Shown piece after piece: positions 24,701-37,516 of a stretch of 64,000 bases of DNA; positions within the stretch are counted from its first letter, which is position 1; each line of letters begins with the position of its first letter. The stretch comes from Dipylidium caninum (taxonomy: Eukaryota; Platyhelminthes; Cestoda; Cyclophyllidea; Dipylidiidae). The notes below the pieces were generated by a model. It searched no databases, was not told the origin of the DNA, and worked only from the letters and a program-made list of their open reading frames with translations. Location: positions 522,366-586,365 of the forward strand of contig QEYB01000229.1 of assembly GCA_017562135.1 (NCBI GenBank), given 5' to 3'. The position numbers and the translations under genes are program-made.

Positions 24701-27700
24701 TAGACGGCCCCTTCGCGACCTAAAAGGCGACCAGCAGGCGGCCGGCTCCTGACCCCCAACTCCTCCTCCTCCTTCTCCCCCTCCCCCTCTCTTCGGCTAG
24801 GGAGCCACCAGTTTTAATACTTCCGGAGCGCCATGGTGGCCGAACTTCTGGCGGGGAGTTTGTTTGACGTCCAAGCAAAGTGGCCTTCAAATCCCCCGCA
24901 AGCGGGAAACCATCGCCACTTCGGCATGCGGAAAAGTCGGGCGTTCAGCCTCGCTGTCCCTCGTTTTAGCCTCTCCCTCTTCCACGCTTCAGTCCACCTC
25001 AACTCTTCGGATTTAGGCCGATGCTTGTAGTGTGCGTGTGCGTGTGCGTGCGTTCAACAGTAAATTGTCCGTAGACCGGAAAAGGCGACCTTGAGGCTGG
25101 AACAAGGTTGGATTTATGAACAAGTCTAACTCGCACAAACAAACTGGAACGCCACGATGAGCACAAACGTGTTTGAGCCTGAGTCCTCTCTTGGCTGAAG
25201 GCGGTGCGCAGGTGGTGCTGGAGACCGCATTCACGGAAGTATCTTTTATCGACGCGTGTGTCTGTCTGTCTGTGTGTGCATTTCTGAGTGAGGACCTCGA
25301 TGGGTTGTGGGGCCCAGACGCAGCTTCCCTGAGGTATTTCGACCCCCTTCGCCGCCAACTCCCATCCCCGGTTGAGACAGTCTGAGCAGACGAAAGCCGT
25401 AGGCACTGGACGAAACACAGCGTGTTGGTGGGAGACGCGACGTCCTCGAGGGAATCTGCCCTGCCGCGGTTCACTCGGGGGCATCCGCTCCGACCCATTT
25501 CACTCACTTTGTGCGTCGTTACAGTGACCGACAGCCGCATGCTTTGAACGCCGTCATCTGCCGTTCTCCCGCCCTCTCTTCTCCCCCACTTCTCTATTTC
25601 TCTCTCTCCACCCACCTCCCTCTCCCTAGCGACGAGTGTCCTGACCACCTCGACTTCACCAACGAGATGGTAAATTTTGCTGAAGTCGAGGATAAACCTT
25701 TCGTCGGGTGAGCTCGTTCGCTTAGTTTTGCCGCGGACATCTGCTTTTCTCGCCTACCGATCGCCCCGACGCTTGTCTCTCCTCTCCCGTTCGAGCCACC
25801 CTCGGCTACCACGCACATTCGCCTGTGCCACATCTCGTGGAGGTCGCCTGGTTGCTGTCCGTCTCTGAAGATCCTCCGACTTGCGTGCGGCGAAGACTAC
25901 GCCACTTCCCCTCCACTGCCGCCATCTCAGCGCCCTCCCCCTTCCCCCTCGCCACCTCATTGAACATTTCAGGGTCGATGGAAACCTCTTCCGATTTTCG
26001 GGTTTTGCGTCTGGACGTTGGCCGACCAATTCGCCCCTCCCGGGTCGGGTGGCAATCCACACTTCAGTGTGTAAAGCCCTCGGCGGAGGGGAGTTTCCAC
26101 CGCGTCATGCGTCAAAAGCCGTTTTGTGAATGAGCAGCAGCAGCAGCAGCGGGGAGGCAATAAACAGCATTAATCATGGTGCAGCCCAGTGTCCGGCTGA
26201 CTCAGGCGGGCGGACGGGAGTGCGAGCGGTTGATCGGCCGGCGGAGGCACGAAGACTACCGGCGAATGCGTGCACCCCGACGCCATCTCCCCGCGCTTCT
26301 CCGTCTCCTGGCCCGGGCCGAGCAGACTTGTCGGAACTGCGGTGTTCTCGTCGCCCCTTTGCGTGTCAGTTTCGGCCGCTGTTAAGTGGCCTCACTCTTG
26401 GGAAAGTTCTACGCCGCGAAAACCCTCGTCCATGTGGCCTCGCGTTGTAAGGACGATCTTTCAGCCTGCGTTGTTCATGCCTCAAGGTGTTTTGTTTTAA
26501 TCTCTTGGAGATTACATTTTCGCACCCCATTTCTATTCCAGGAAACCGAGGAGACACAGTCATGTGTGTGGCCGTTGCGCAACAAATAGCCAGCGGGGAG
26601 TGTCGCGCTGCGGAGGGGTGAGAAGCTCAAAGTGGCAAGTCGGCGCTGGAGGTTGGAATGTCCAGAACCGCAGCCGTCTGCTGGTGGTCGGCGCCTCCGA
26701 CTGATGCCGGCCGGGGTGCCTCCAATGTGCACGCCGACGCCTCTAGTCGCCACAGCTAGACCTTTGGGCCGACAGAGAAGGAGTGACTGAAAGGATTCCA
26801 GACACCTTTTCGTAGTCTTTTATCGCCCAGAATCTCGTATGAAACATCTCAGCTGTCGACGGTGCTCTCTCAGGTCGACTTTACGAAGTCGAGGTGAATT
26901 TCTGCCTGAACGGCCCGAGTCCGTGCAAAACGGAGACGAGGACCATTGCGGCCTGTCTTCTTGCCTTTCTAATTATTGTCATTTTCGTCAGAACCGCCGC
27001 GGAGTGTAAACACCTCGGCCCGCTGATAGGCGCTCTTACGTCAAATCCGATCACCAGAGACATTCGGCCCAGGTGTCTTAAAATTCTCCGCCCACTACGC
27101 CAGTCGTTAAAGCGGAGAGTCCCCACGGGCATTCCATTTAACGATGAGGTTCCCTTCACGGCTGCACGCGGTTTATTCCCTTGTTCCGAGGTTTCGGGAG
27201 CATCCAACCACCTCTCGGACGTAGTTCCAGCACACCAGAACTCGCGGATCCGCCTCAGCGCAGCAACGAAGTCCACCATCTCTTCACGCGACTATTCCAA
27301 CTACGTCAAAGGAATTTGGCTTCGAGTGCGGAAGTGGTTCCCCCCGTTGGGGGGGAGGTGGGGGCGGTCGCTCGGAAGATGACTTCGGCACCGGGCCGTG
27401 GTGGAACCTAGGATGGAAGCCGCGTAAGTCTTGGGAGCACTTCCTAGTCCAACAGTGCAAATTGTAGCATTTGTCGTTCGACGAGCAGTGGGCAACTGCA
27501 AGGGAGGATGCGCGAGTCCCGCCGCTTGAGTCTTCGACTCCCCGTGGACACTGACGCTCGGCGCAGTGCTTCCCCCGCGGGAGAGGCACGGCTGCCCCTT
27601 TGGTCCCCACGTCTGAGTCCCGACTGGGCCCGGCGGACGTCGTACGAGGCGCGGTGGACGAGGCAGCCCGAGCCGCGAAACTGCATGGGGCTAATAGAAT

Positions 27701-30700
27701 GTACGGACGAACTGATACACTGCAGTGATTGCTCATCCAGCGCAAACAATGGCCCCACCATTTCGTAAAAGGAGCTGTTTCGCCCCTCTCTGGCACACAA
27801 TTCGCTCCCGCTGGGGTGTTTTTCACACCCGCATTCGTCACTCTTTGTCTGGCGGTTGGGACGGTGTAAAATGAAGGCACAAGTCTGTGACACTGTCTGT
27901 CTCGCCCGAGCGTGGGCTCAGTGGAGTAAGAACTGTGCCGTCTGGTCTGTGCACTAAACTGTCTGATGTTTTTGTCTGGGGCCTTTTTTGAGTCATTAGG
28001 ATGGTGGAAGGAGACGTGAGTTTGCGGCTTTGGCCGGTTGAAGGATTTCAGGCGCAGGAGGAGGTAGTTACGGTGGTAGTGGTGGTGACTACACGAAAAC
28101 AAAGAAATCTCATTCACCCTCGACACGCGCGCGCCCACGTCCACGTCCGGGAGGGAGTGAGGGAGAAGCGGCGGCGGCGGCGGCGGCGGAGGTGGGATGG
28201 AGGCGCCCACAGCCCTGTGTATTTCTCAAGGTCGACGGTGCCCATGACTCACGCGTAAACAAGGCGAGTGGCGTGGCGCAGCCCTCGGCTCCTTGAAACG
28301 CGTTGGGGCGCGAAAAGCTGTCAAGCTGAGAGGCTGGCAATCCTCCGCTTCCCTTCCTCGCCTCCTCCCCACCGCCCCACACTTCACTCCGTCTTCGCCC
28401 ATGTCGTCGCCGGGTGGACAGGCGCAGCGGAGCCCACGAGCCGCAGAGGCCTGTTCCATTGTACTGCCACCACTGGGGACGCCTTGGGAGGAGATTCACT
28501 TCAGTGGCAGTTTTTGAAGTCATTGAGCAATTCCCCATTTTGACAGAAAGGCAGGAATCCTCATCACAGCGCAAAAGAAAGGCCATGTTTAGAAGAATCG
28601 GACCCCGTGACGCGTAAGACGAGCGAGCTCCCATATCCAGACGAGGCTTTTCCGTAAGGATTTGCTCTGAGGCCTGAAGTCCTCGTTGGCGCTGCACATG
28701 AAACCGTCTTCACTACTGCAACTCCTCTCCGACGTGGAGCAGACGTACATCTCAGCGGTCAGACTGGTTGGCGGCTTCATCTCTGCTCAAGAGAAACGCC
28801 TGCCCTCGAGGGAGTGTGGTAGCCTGAGCGACAGGACTGGAGGAAAGCGGGTAAGTAGAGCAGCTGCGACCTCCTCCTCCTCCCCCTCCGCCTACCCACC
28901 ACTTCGCGCCGGGGGCTCGTAGATCTGACGCGGTTGCTGATCTGCCCGGTGAAGGTGTCAACCTCCCGCCCGTCCGCTCCGCCCCCATTCGGGAGGCAAA
29001 CAGGCCGGGCGAAGGGGCCGATGAATTGCCGCTTCGTGTTCTCAATTGCGCCGACTCGTCTGTCATCCCCCCTTCCAGGCACAAATGCTCCGACGTTTTT
29101 TTCTCTTTTAACATCTCCCAGATGAAGCAGCTACTAATTTTGAACAACAACAACAATAACAAGGCGGTCTGTTGGCGGAATCGCACTAACGCTCGGGAAG
29201 CGGTGCCGTGTTAACAAATCCAAGCCTAGTTTGTTGATGTCCAGGGGTTCGGTGTCCGCCGTCTAACCCGAACGACTTAGCCCCACCCCCCCGTGTTTAC
29301 TTTCGGGCGTCTGTGTGCGGTGACTTTCCTCCTGGCACTCGCCGAGTGTCTCCGCCTCGCTCCCTGCGCCTCTTTCACTCTCACCTGTGTGTAAGTGTTT
29401 AATTCTGGATGGCCAGTGTCAATCACCGGCTGTCGCCGCAAAGTTTAGCTGAACTGGTCGGCGCTCGTGCAGCGGCTGCGAGCCGCCTCGGATTTGGCTT
29501 GTGATTCCACTCACACACACACACACACGCAAACTCAGCATATTCTTTTATCTGGCCACTTTTCGCCTAACCATGGAAGGAAAGACTCCAGTAGACGGCG
29601 CAAACAGTGCAGAAAACGAGGCGTCAACGTGGACGAGGACGAGGACAGACCAAAGGAGGATTAAAGCGGGGCGCAAGCGTAGAGGTAGAGGCCTCCGTCG
29701 TCGTACCAAAGATGTTGGGAGGATCACGTTAGGCGCCAGGAGATGCAAGTCGGAACACTCACAGTAGACAGCTGGTGAGCGGAGGGAGTTTACCCGAAGC
29801 AGTCAGTTCTGTGTTGGAAGTTGGGGGAAACCCTCTTCAAAGGCTGTCACTCCCGGCTCCCTGGCTAGAGCGAGACTCGGGACTGTCCTGGAAGTGGCAA
29901 CCACCGCGTCTGTCGGGTTGGCTGTGTTGTGGGTGTGTTTTTCGGCCACTTGGCAGCCTGGTTCCGAGTTACCCCTTTGTGAGGTTTCAACTTAAAGGAA
30001 TGCAGGACAGACTTGCCGTGGGGTTTCTCTTACGGATGCGGAAATGGAACCCGAGACGGCAGGGACACGAAACCGCATGGGTTGTGTGGAGACAGGACTT
30101 TCGCCGCTGCAAGAAACTTGTGACGACGCAGCTGGAATTCTTTCAATTTCTCCGCCTTTCCCTTGCCTCATTGTCTTCCTCTTTTCGGGCATCCTCCGAT
30201 CACTGGTCGGTAACTTTCCTCCTTATGACTCCACTTGAACTAAGCGATTCGCCCATTGCCAAGCAGTGTTAGACGCGGAGAGAGTGAACTGCCGCCAGAG
30301 AAGCCCTCATGATGCAGTGGGACCGGGGAACACTCGCGTAAAAGAGCTAAGGAGACATCTCGGCTAAAGGGTAGGGAAAGCGAAGTTCGAGTCGCTTGCG
30401 TCACACATTTTACGTGACACGTGATCCCTCCTCGTCCTATTTAGCCTCTTAGTATTCCAAGCCCTCCGTCCCCTCCAAGTAATGCAAAAATGTGTTTTTT
30501 TTGTATAACAGCCTTTTGTGACTCATCGTCTTATAAGCTCACACAGACGAAAGAACATAGACTGGAGCGTCAGGTCACGCTGGGCGAGGGCGAAGTTCGA
30601 GCGAAAACTTCGGAGGCGGGCTTGACCAATCGCGTCGAGCAGAGTAAATTATGCGGAGTCATGCTTTATCACCCGAAGCGGCCAGGAAAGCCAACCTACA

Positions 30701-32329
30701 AGTCCCTGGGTGCTCGCATGGGCGATCACAGAGAAGCCAGTAACACACAATAGTCAAGAGAGTAAGCGAGGCCAAGGGGCTGACCGAATGACCGGACGTC
30801 ACTCGACTTAAAGCGGTTCTCGTGCGGGGTACCGCGGCGACGGTCGGAGCAAGAGCCGTGCGCCCAGATCCACACGACCAGGAGGGCGCAACGTGGTGGA
30901 GCTGACGAAGACTGGACAACTCGTACACCTGCAGGTCAGCCTAATTCAACCCTCCCCGACAATCCCATTTCTTCCTCCAACACCTAGACTGGCTACGGGG
31001 GCGTTACGGAGGCGAAAGTCCCCTTAGTTTGTAATCGGCCGCAGCATTCGACGTGGGCCTCCCCTCTCGAATATGCGAAGCCTCAGGGTGAGTCGATCCT
31101 CGGAGAACGAAAGTACGCCCACGGGCAGGCCACCGGTCCCGTGAGAAAGGGAGTTTCACCTCTCCCTTCCGTGCGGAAATGCCCTGAAAAAGGACTTCCG
31201 CCTTCTGCTCTTGCGTTCAGCATGATGGCTGACTTTGTCTGCCACCTCGATTTCCGAATGTCCGGAAATCCACTCACCACCCGCCTCGGATTGCGCGCGA
31301 CCGCTACACAGTGGAAGTCACTTAGTCAAAACACTTTCACGGATCAGCCACTGAGTAGACATTGACTTTCCCCGTGACTCATTTCTGTTTTTTTTGTTGC
31401 TTCCCCTCGATGAAGCATCGCGCAAGCTAAATATAGTAACTGCTAATTTTACAAAGGTCATTTTGAGCTGGTGAGGCTCGGACGGGCTCTCTGTGGAGTC
31501 GGACGGAGCATTTACCGCGTCCCTGGCAGGTTGACAAGCCCCAGACCATGTGGCACATGTGGCTTGCGTTATGGAGGCCGGGAGACGTGAGCACCCTCGA
31601 GATGTTTCAACCGCCTTTTCCATAATTGCACTCGTCTATTCCTTCGACTTCCCCCGCTTCCATCTCTTCTCGCTGAGGAGCCGCCCCGCACGTGGCGGAG
31701 GGCGGAGGGCAGAGGCTGGAGCACCGCTGCTAGACAAGGCCGGAATTGTTCTCGGGACGGCGGGACGGCGGGACGGCGACTGGACCTGGTGCTGCATGAA
31801 TGGGCGCTTTGTTTTGCCCCGGGAACGGGGTTGGGGAGCAGCCCTCCTCGAGAGTCCCAGCGATGCAGGCAGACCGCAGGGTGTTAGAAGGCTTGCTTAA
31901 ACTTCCCATTTTTGTACAGCAAAGAAATGTAAGATCTCCCGCAAAAATTCCGTCTCTAGTTGGATTAAAAGATTCGCCCAAAGTGCCTTGTTTAAGTGCG
32001 TGTCGAGGCCCGAATCGGCTTTCGACTGTGGACTGCCCGGTAATTTCGTTCGACGTCAACTCCAAGGCGCCGTATTTCTTCCTTCCCCCTTCGCGTGTGG
32101 AAGCGAAAGTCGCGTTGCCGAATGCCTCCGTCATGACTCTCTTCAAGGAATCTTAGCAAGTTGACAAAATACTTTTGGCGTCAGCCACTTGGAAGACATT
32201 CAATCGCCATCATCGTCAGCATTGCCGATTTGAGACTTCAGGTCCACCGGAAGGTTTTCTCCGTTTAGTGCAATGAAAAAAAGTGCAATTTTTCTAGCCG
32301 CCAACAAAATTTACTACAAAGAATATAAT
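18736..32329. other. Gene-poor, GC-rich 13.6-kb region
   Basis: No gene I can support. Open frames over 200 codons occur on both strands (for example 23,433-24,392 plus, 27,284-28,210 minus) but overlap each other, contain simple-sequence translations, and carry no domain. About 20.0-22.2 kb is AT-richer. Small repeats: (CA)n at 23,877-23,900 and 29,511-29,528, CAG at 26,131-26,150, and a tandem GGGACGGC at about 31,755-31,779. Single exons of a gene with long introns cannot be ruled out. Confidence 0.4.
23877..23900. repeat. (CA)n dinucleotide microsatellite
   Basis: Near-pure CA repeat continuing into CA-rich sequence to about 23,915. Confidence 0.85.
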
Positions 32330-33260
32330 TTTCTCCATTGTTAATGGCTCCTTGCCAGTGTGAGGTCAGTCATTGTGTTTCATTTTATGAAAAGGTTCCT
32401 CTTTCGATGCCTCAAAATCGAGCCAGCGCTTGTTTGACATCTTCTTGATTTCCAAATTTTTGTCCTTCCAAAAGTCTTGTGAGAACAAGAACAGGCGACA
32501 GCAGGTCAGAGGGCGGGCGCCGGGTCCGGAGGATGTGGTGGATGCGCTCGAATCTCCCTGCCTGCTTCTGCAACTTCTCGACGGATTTCCGAAGCAGCGC
32601 CTAGCCTGACATCGCCTTGCTGCAGTACGCAGTCCTTCCTCCCTCCTGGGCATCGTCTGCCGCGTTTCTTCGACTGCCTTCTTCAGATTAGCCAGCTGCC
32701 GACAACACTTCGCCCGAAATTAGCTTTTCGTTCGGCTTTAAAAGCTCGTAGTGCCTCGGTCCTCGAGTGTCCCACCGCACACACACACACGGCAGCCCAA
32801 CATTCTCCTGTTCAGAGTCGAAGGTGGCTTTCGCGGTGAAGGGGACAGGTTCGCCGCACTCACAATATGCCTCTTTCCTCACGATTTTGCCGAAGATAAT
32901 CCACCTTTCACGCCCACCTATCATCATCTGCTTCAAGGAGGGCTCAATTTTTTTCATAGCAGGCCATTCGGTCGTCCAAATGCCTTTGAGTTAATTCAGG
33001 CGACATTCGCCTTGACCATTGTCACACCGGTCCCCTCCTCCGCGTATGGGCCGAGATGGCGTGTTGAGCTGAGGCGAGCCTTTCTGCCATCTGCGACGTT
33101 GTCAGGTGAGGATCTTGCTCCAACATGGCGCCAACAACTTCGTCGTCGATCTACGACGACCGTCCAGAACGCGGCTTCTCAGAAGGGTCAACGGCACCAG
33201 TTTCAGTCTCTGCGAACCATCTTTTGCACCTTCATCTGACACTTTCCAGCCATTTCTACA
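32330..33260 (-). pseudogene. Decayed mariner-type transposase (DNA transposon relic)
   Basis: Read on the minus strand in shifting frames, this segment follows a mariner transposase from N- to C-terminus. First comes a helix-turn-helix part (KPRSGR at about 33,165-33,185, then DPHLTTSQMAERL at about 33,075-33,115). Next is the catalytic core (WIIFGKI near 32,895 and WDTRGPRHYELLKPNEK at about 32,720-32,770). Then EGQKFGNQEDVKQAL at about 32,420-32,470 and finally NNGENYIL at about 32,325-32,350. Stops and frameshifts break it throughout. At the first catalytic site, where mariners have a Gly-Asp-Glu type triplet, the relic reads GGRER. I could not find the terminal inverted repeats. Dead copy; no product expected. 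Confidence 0.88.
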
Positions 33261-36200
33261 CGCGTCTGGAGCGTTTCTTCCTCGTCGAAGGTCGTATCAA
33301 CACACAGTTTGGCGTAAATGAGTTTCCCCAGTACACACTTAAGACGAACGTGAATAAACATTATTTTAATTGACTTCTTACGTCAGAATGGATGCGGTGG
33401 GCGATTAAAAATAGACATTCGAACATGCGTCAAATAAACGTGTGCCGAGTGTCGAAAATTGGTGTGGGAGGGACGGAGAGAACTTTCTGGCAGACCTGAT
33501 GCCTCGACAGCCGCGTCGACTCCTCGAGCTTGGGTGCGCGGGAGCGCCGGGCCTCGCGGACTCCTCCTGCGCTCGCTCTCGGGACCCCCCGTCTGGCGTG
33601 TTTCTCCGCCCCGGAGCTCCCCTTTCCCCCCCACGCAAGTGGGGGAGCACGACTTTTGGAGTGAAACGAGGCGCGCGGAGTGGAGACATTCGATGTCGCG
33701 TATCGCCGTTTCTTCGGCCGCCTTCCTCCTCGACGCAATTAACCCGACTGCGCACGGTTGCCGGTTTTGATGCGGATTCACGGTGCAGACACCACGGAGG
33801 CGCTCAGTGCGACAGTCGCTCCCATTCCTCCAGGTCTGCACGAAGGCGACTGACTTGTGGAAGGAAATCACGAATAATCGCTGCAAATGCGTCGTGCCAT
33901 TGGGGCGAGTCGTGGGGCGGAGAGATGAGGCAGACAGTTGGACAAATAGCCAGCTTGGTAAGAGCAGTCGATGCTGAAGTCCTGCGCCTAACAAACGTCT
34001 CCGCTCGTGTGTAATTTTTCACGAGTAAAGCGTCGAAGAGGATTGTGCAGCCTCGGACTGTAGAAAGCCGGTGAACGGCCGTCCAGCGGAGTTTTGAATG
34101 ACCCAAATTCGGGGGTTTAGGGACTGAGTGATTGGTTAGATTGCGAGGAGCTTTAGAGTGCCAGGAGAAGGGAGCGGTGCCTCCGTCTCCGCCACCCAAC
34201 ATTGCCGCACGACAAGAGGGCCTTCGAGCGTGGAAAGCGCCCCATCCGCACTCCTCTCGCCCCGTCCGGTCTCCGTCATGACTGCGCGGAGGGCGTTCGC
34301 GCGGTGTTTCCAGCCTCAACCCAGTCGGGAGGGGCTTCGAGTCACCTCAGTGCGCTCAACATGACTGTTCTGCTCCTCGGCAGGCGAGACGGCGAGGGGG
34401 GCTGTTATCTAGCGCAACGTAAGGAAGTGGAAGTGTCAAAAAGTGGGATGAAGTGTGTGTGTGTGTGTGTGTGTGTGAGTTATTCAAGTCGCACAGATTC
34501 GCTCCCGCTTCAGATTCGCGACAGAACTTCTTCTTGCAGGCGTGAAGTCGGCCAGCCCATGTTGTCCCTTCCGCATTTGCGTCAAAAAGGCGATTTCCTT
34601 TATCAGTCCATATCAACGGAAGCCGTAGTGTCGCTTGAAGGGGACTGCGAGCCGACCATTGCGGTTAGTACTGTTCCTTCGTCCTGCAAAGTCTGCGAAC
34701 TTTCCCGCCCTCTACACACGTACCTCCTCTCGCGGTTCCATGTGCGACACCGAGTTCAGCGAAGCAGGTGACCCAAAGAGACTCGTCCATGCGGAGGTGG
34801 CAGAGAACACCTTCCACATCCAAAAAACCACGGGGAATCAGATTTTTCGCCGAAGGAGGCCCACATCTCGTTAGTCACTTACATGGCTCCTTAACTGCTC
34901 TTTCATCTAGAATAAAGCCCAGCCGGGCAGGCGCAGGGGCGCAAGTTCTCCCCTGACAAGGCGTCATTCATTTCATTTGCACACACAGCAGCACGGATTA
35001 TTCAGTCTTTCATCATAGCGGAATGGTGTGGCCCTCCCACCATGCCCCCACCCGCTCAGCTCTCCCGTACGTTAGGAATAAACCCTCTTCCACGGTGGAG
35101 TGATTTATTGCGACTTCAGGGAAGGCTGGGGACGCTTGGTCCTCGCACACCCGCCTTGAAGTTTGAGAGAGAGAGAGAGAGCGAGCGAAAGCTTGAGAGG
35201 AATAAAACACGAAAAGCGTAACCTATAATGGAAGCCGCTTATGTCTGTGACAGCGCAAAGAGTTCACCAATGTTAAATTTTAGTCAATTTATTACCAAAC
35301 CCGATTTGCGGATGCGGCTTCGAGCACCGTAGCTCGCGAACGATGGGTGACTTCGAGCCGGCAAAGTTCGGTCTACCCTCTTTCAATTTCACAACTTATC
35401 ATCTTTGTGAATTGGCTGCTTAGACAGATCAGAGAAGCTTTTACGCTTTGGAGAGTAGTGTTTTAACAATTCCAAGAGGTATTGCAGGAATTGGAAAGTG
35501 GCCGCGGGGTCCCAGAAAGATTTGCGATAACCAGGAGCCCTTTTATACAATTGCCCTTAGCAATGGCAAAGTGCCTTTTTATTGTCCGAAGAAGAAGCTA
35601 CCCTTTACCCAAAGAGTCGGTTTACCGCTTTTTGAAGACATTTCGATGATACGCCCTGAAGGCAGTTTTGGCTCAACTCTTGCCAACGTACTGCAAACAA
35701 ATCCACTCTACTGATTTTGTCTCAGTAGTTATGGTCATCAAGTGTGAATTCTCAAGGTTTTTGGGGGCCAGTTAATTGATGGTTCCTTCTATACCTTGAC
35801 TCGTACGTCAATGGCCTGCCAAATTGATAATTGGTGACAGGGAGGAGTACACAGAGCCGATGCACTACCTTCTTGATTGAGCAACTCCTCAAAATGTGTC
35901 AACTTCACATCGAAGGGTGGCCAGAATACGCTCAATTGTGACTCGCCTTGGCCAACTGGAATCAGTAGACTTAACTAGACAGTGGGGTTTCATATGCATA
36001 GGCAATACCACCTCCAAACGAGTAAAACAAGCCACCATGAAGTGGGATATCATCGACAGACCAGAACAATTAACAACTAAGGGTAAAAGGTTGGGAAGGA
36101 TTTTGGTTGTAGGAAAAAGACGCCAGTCAACAGACTGGCTCGTCTGGCGCAGATGTGCAAACGACAGTTTAACCGATCATGATGCTTACGGGTGACTTGT

Positions 36201-37516
36201 TTTTGATATTTCAAGCTTGCAACTACAACGCCTAACTTCTTATAAGTTCGACCCACGGGACAGATGGAGCCGCACAATGAGGAACGCAACGCTTTCCCCA
36301 TCTCACTTACGCAGGCACGAGGTTAGCCCAACTTCGGAGCGGAGAAGCCGCTATTTTATGGCACAAGGGGAAACAAATACCACCAATTCATGAGGCGCGG
36401 GTGTCTAAAACACTGCCCGGGCGGGCTTAGCACCCGAGCGAATCCGACGTCGAGGCGGCAGTGTAACGGTGTGAAACTCGATGTTACATATGGTTGGAAG
36501 GGACACCAGGGCATCACGTCGATGTAAAAGCGATCGAGACCGAGTGGACTGCGAGAAGAAAGGTCCATTGGGTCAAATGCAGAGGGTCCAGACTGCCACC
36601 GCTGTCAGTGCTGTCGGCGTGGATGCGTTGAATGCAAATCACATCGCTGGGAGACGAATAGCCGGTCAAAGGTACTTCTGGCCTGTCGTGAGATGAGCTA
36701 AGGCCAACGAAGCCTCGCCAGATTATCGACAATGGCCATAGTAGGCGTTGACAACACGAGAACACGCGTGCATAACGGAGGTAAAAGGAGGCATTAGGGC
36801 AAGCATGGCGTGCCGGGTAGTCACAGACACTCTGGGGAGAAAATCCACCCAATGACGGGGAATGAGGGACGGAAAGCGGGGAGGAATTGTAGCCTCCTGC
36901 GTCAGCCTGGCAATAGTGTGGCCCCCAACGCTGGCGGAAGACCTTCGGAGTGGGTGAACAGCCTCCTGAACAGGCGCGCTTAAAGGCGTTGGTGAGTGGC
37001 GGACGCCGAGATGTCAGGAGAACGTGCGGGACGGACGCGAACTCCACCTCGAGACGTGACAGAAGGAGGGAAGGACGTCCACAGCCGAGATGGATCAAAC
37101 CACACAGATTCAAGGCGCACGAGTAAAGAAGGCAGCGCGGATCCGCGGCGGCCATCGACACACTCACAGCCACCTAGTGGCGAGAGAATGTCTAGAGAAG
37201 AATGCTTAAGTGAATAGATTTTGCGACATGAAATGCAATTTTATCGTGCGAAAAATCATTTCCATGTCGCTCTGACGGCGTCACATGTGGAGGGCAGGTC
37301 GGAGGCGCCGAAGAGGCGCAAGACGACCCTCCATCTTTGACCACCAGAGACGAGAATCGACGTTTCTCGAAGTGGACGGAGGGAGAAGATGTCGCCCCCT
37401 GTCAAAGGGGAGAAGGTCAAGGTGAAATGACCAAAAAATCAATAAATGCGGCAATTTTGAATCCTCAAAGGAGCTTGGCGGCAGCCTCGTTGGACAGTTG
37501 AATAGGGAGACGCAGG
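33261..37516. other. Spacer between the mariner relic and the calaxin-like gene
   Basis: Contains a (GT)n at 34,453-34,478, a (GA)n at 35,166-35,182 and AT-richer sequence at 35.2-36.3 kb. A 219-codon minus frame at 36,514-37,173 has no recognisable motif; the segment could be part of a dispersed repeat. No gene supported. Confidence 0.4.
34453..34478. repeat. (GT)n dinucleotide microsatellite
   Basis: Pure GT repeat of about 12-13 units. Confidence 0.85.

Noticed and set aside
27284..28210. 308-codon minus-strand open frame.
   Set aside because: Starts in poly-Pro from a CCG repeat, rich in Cys/Ser/Arg without order, no motif.
36514..37173. 219-codon minus-strand frame, considered as a retrotransposon piece.
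   Set aside because: No reverse transcriptase, endonuclease or gag motif could be identified.
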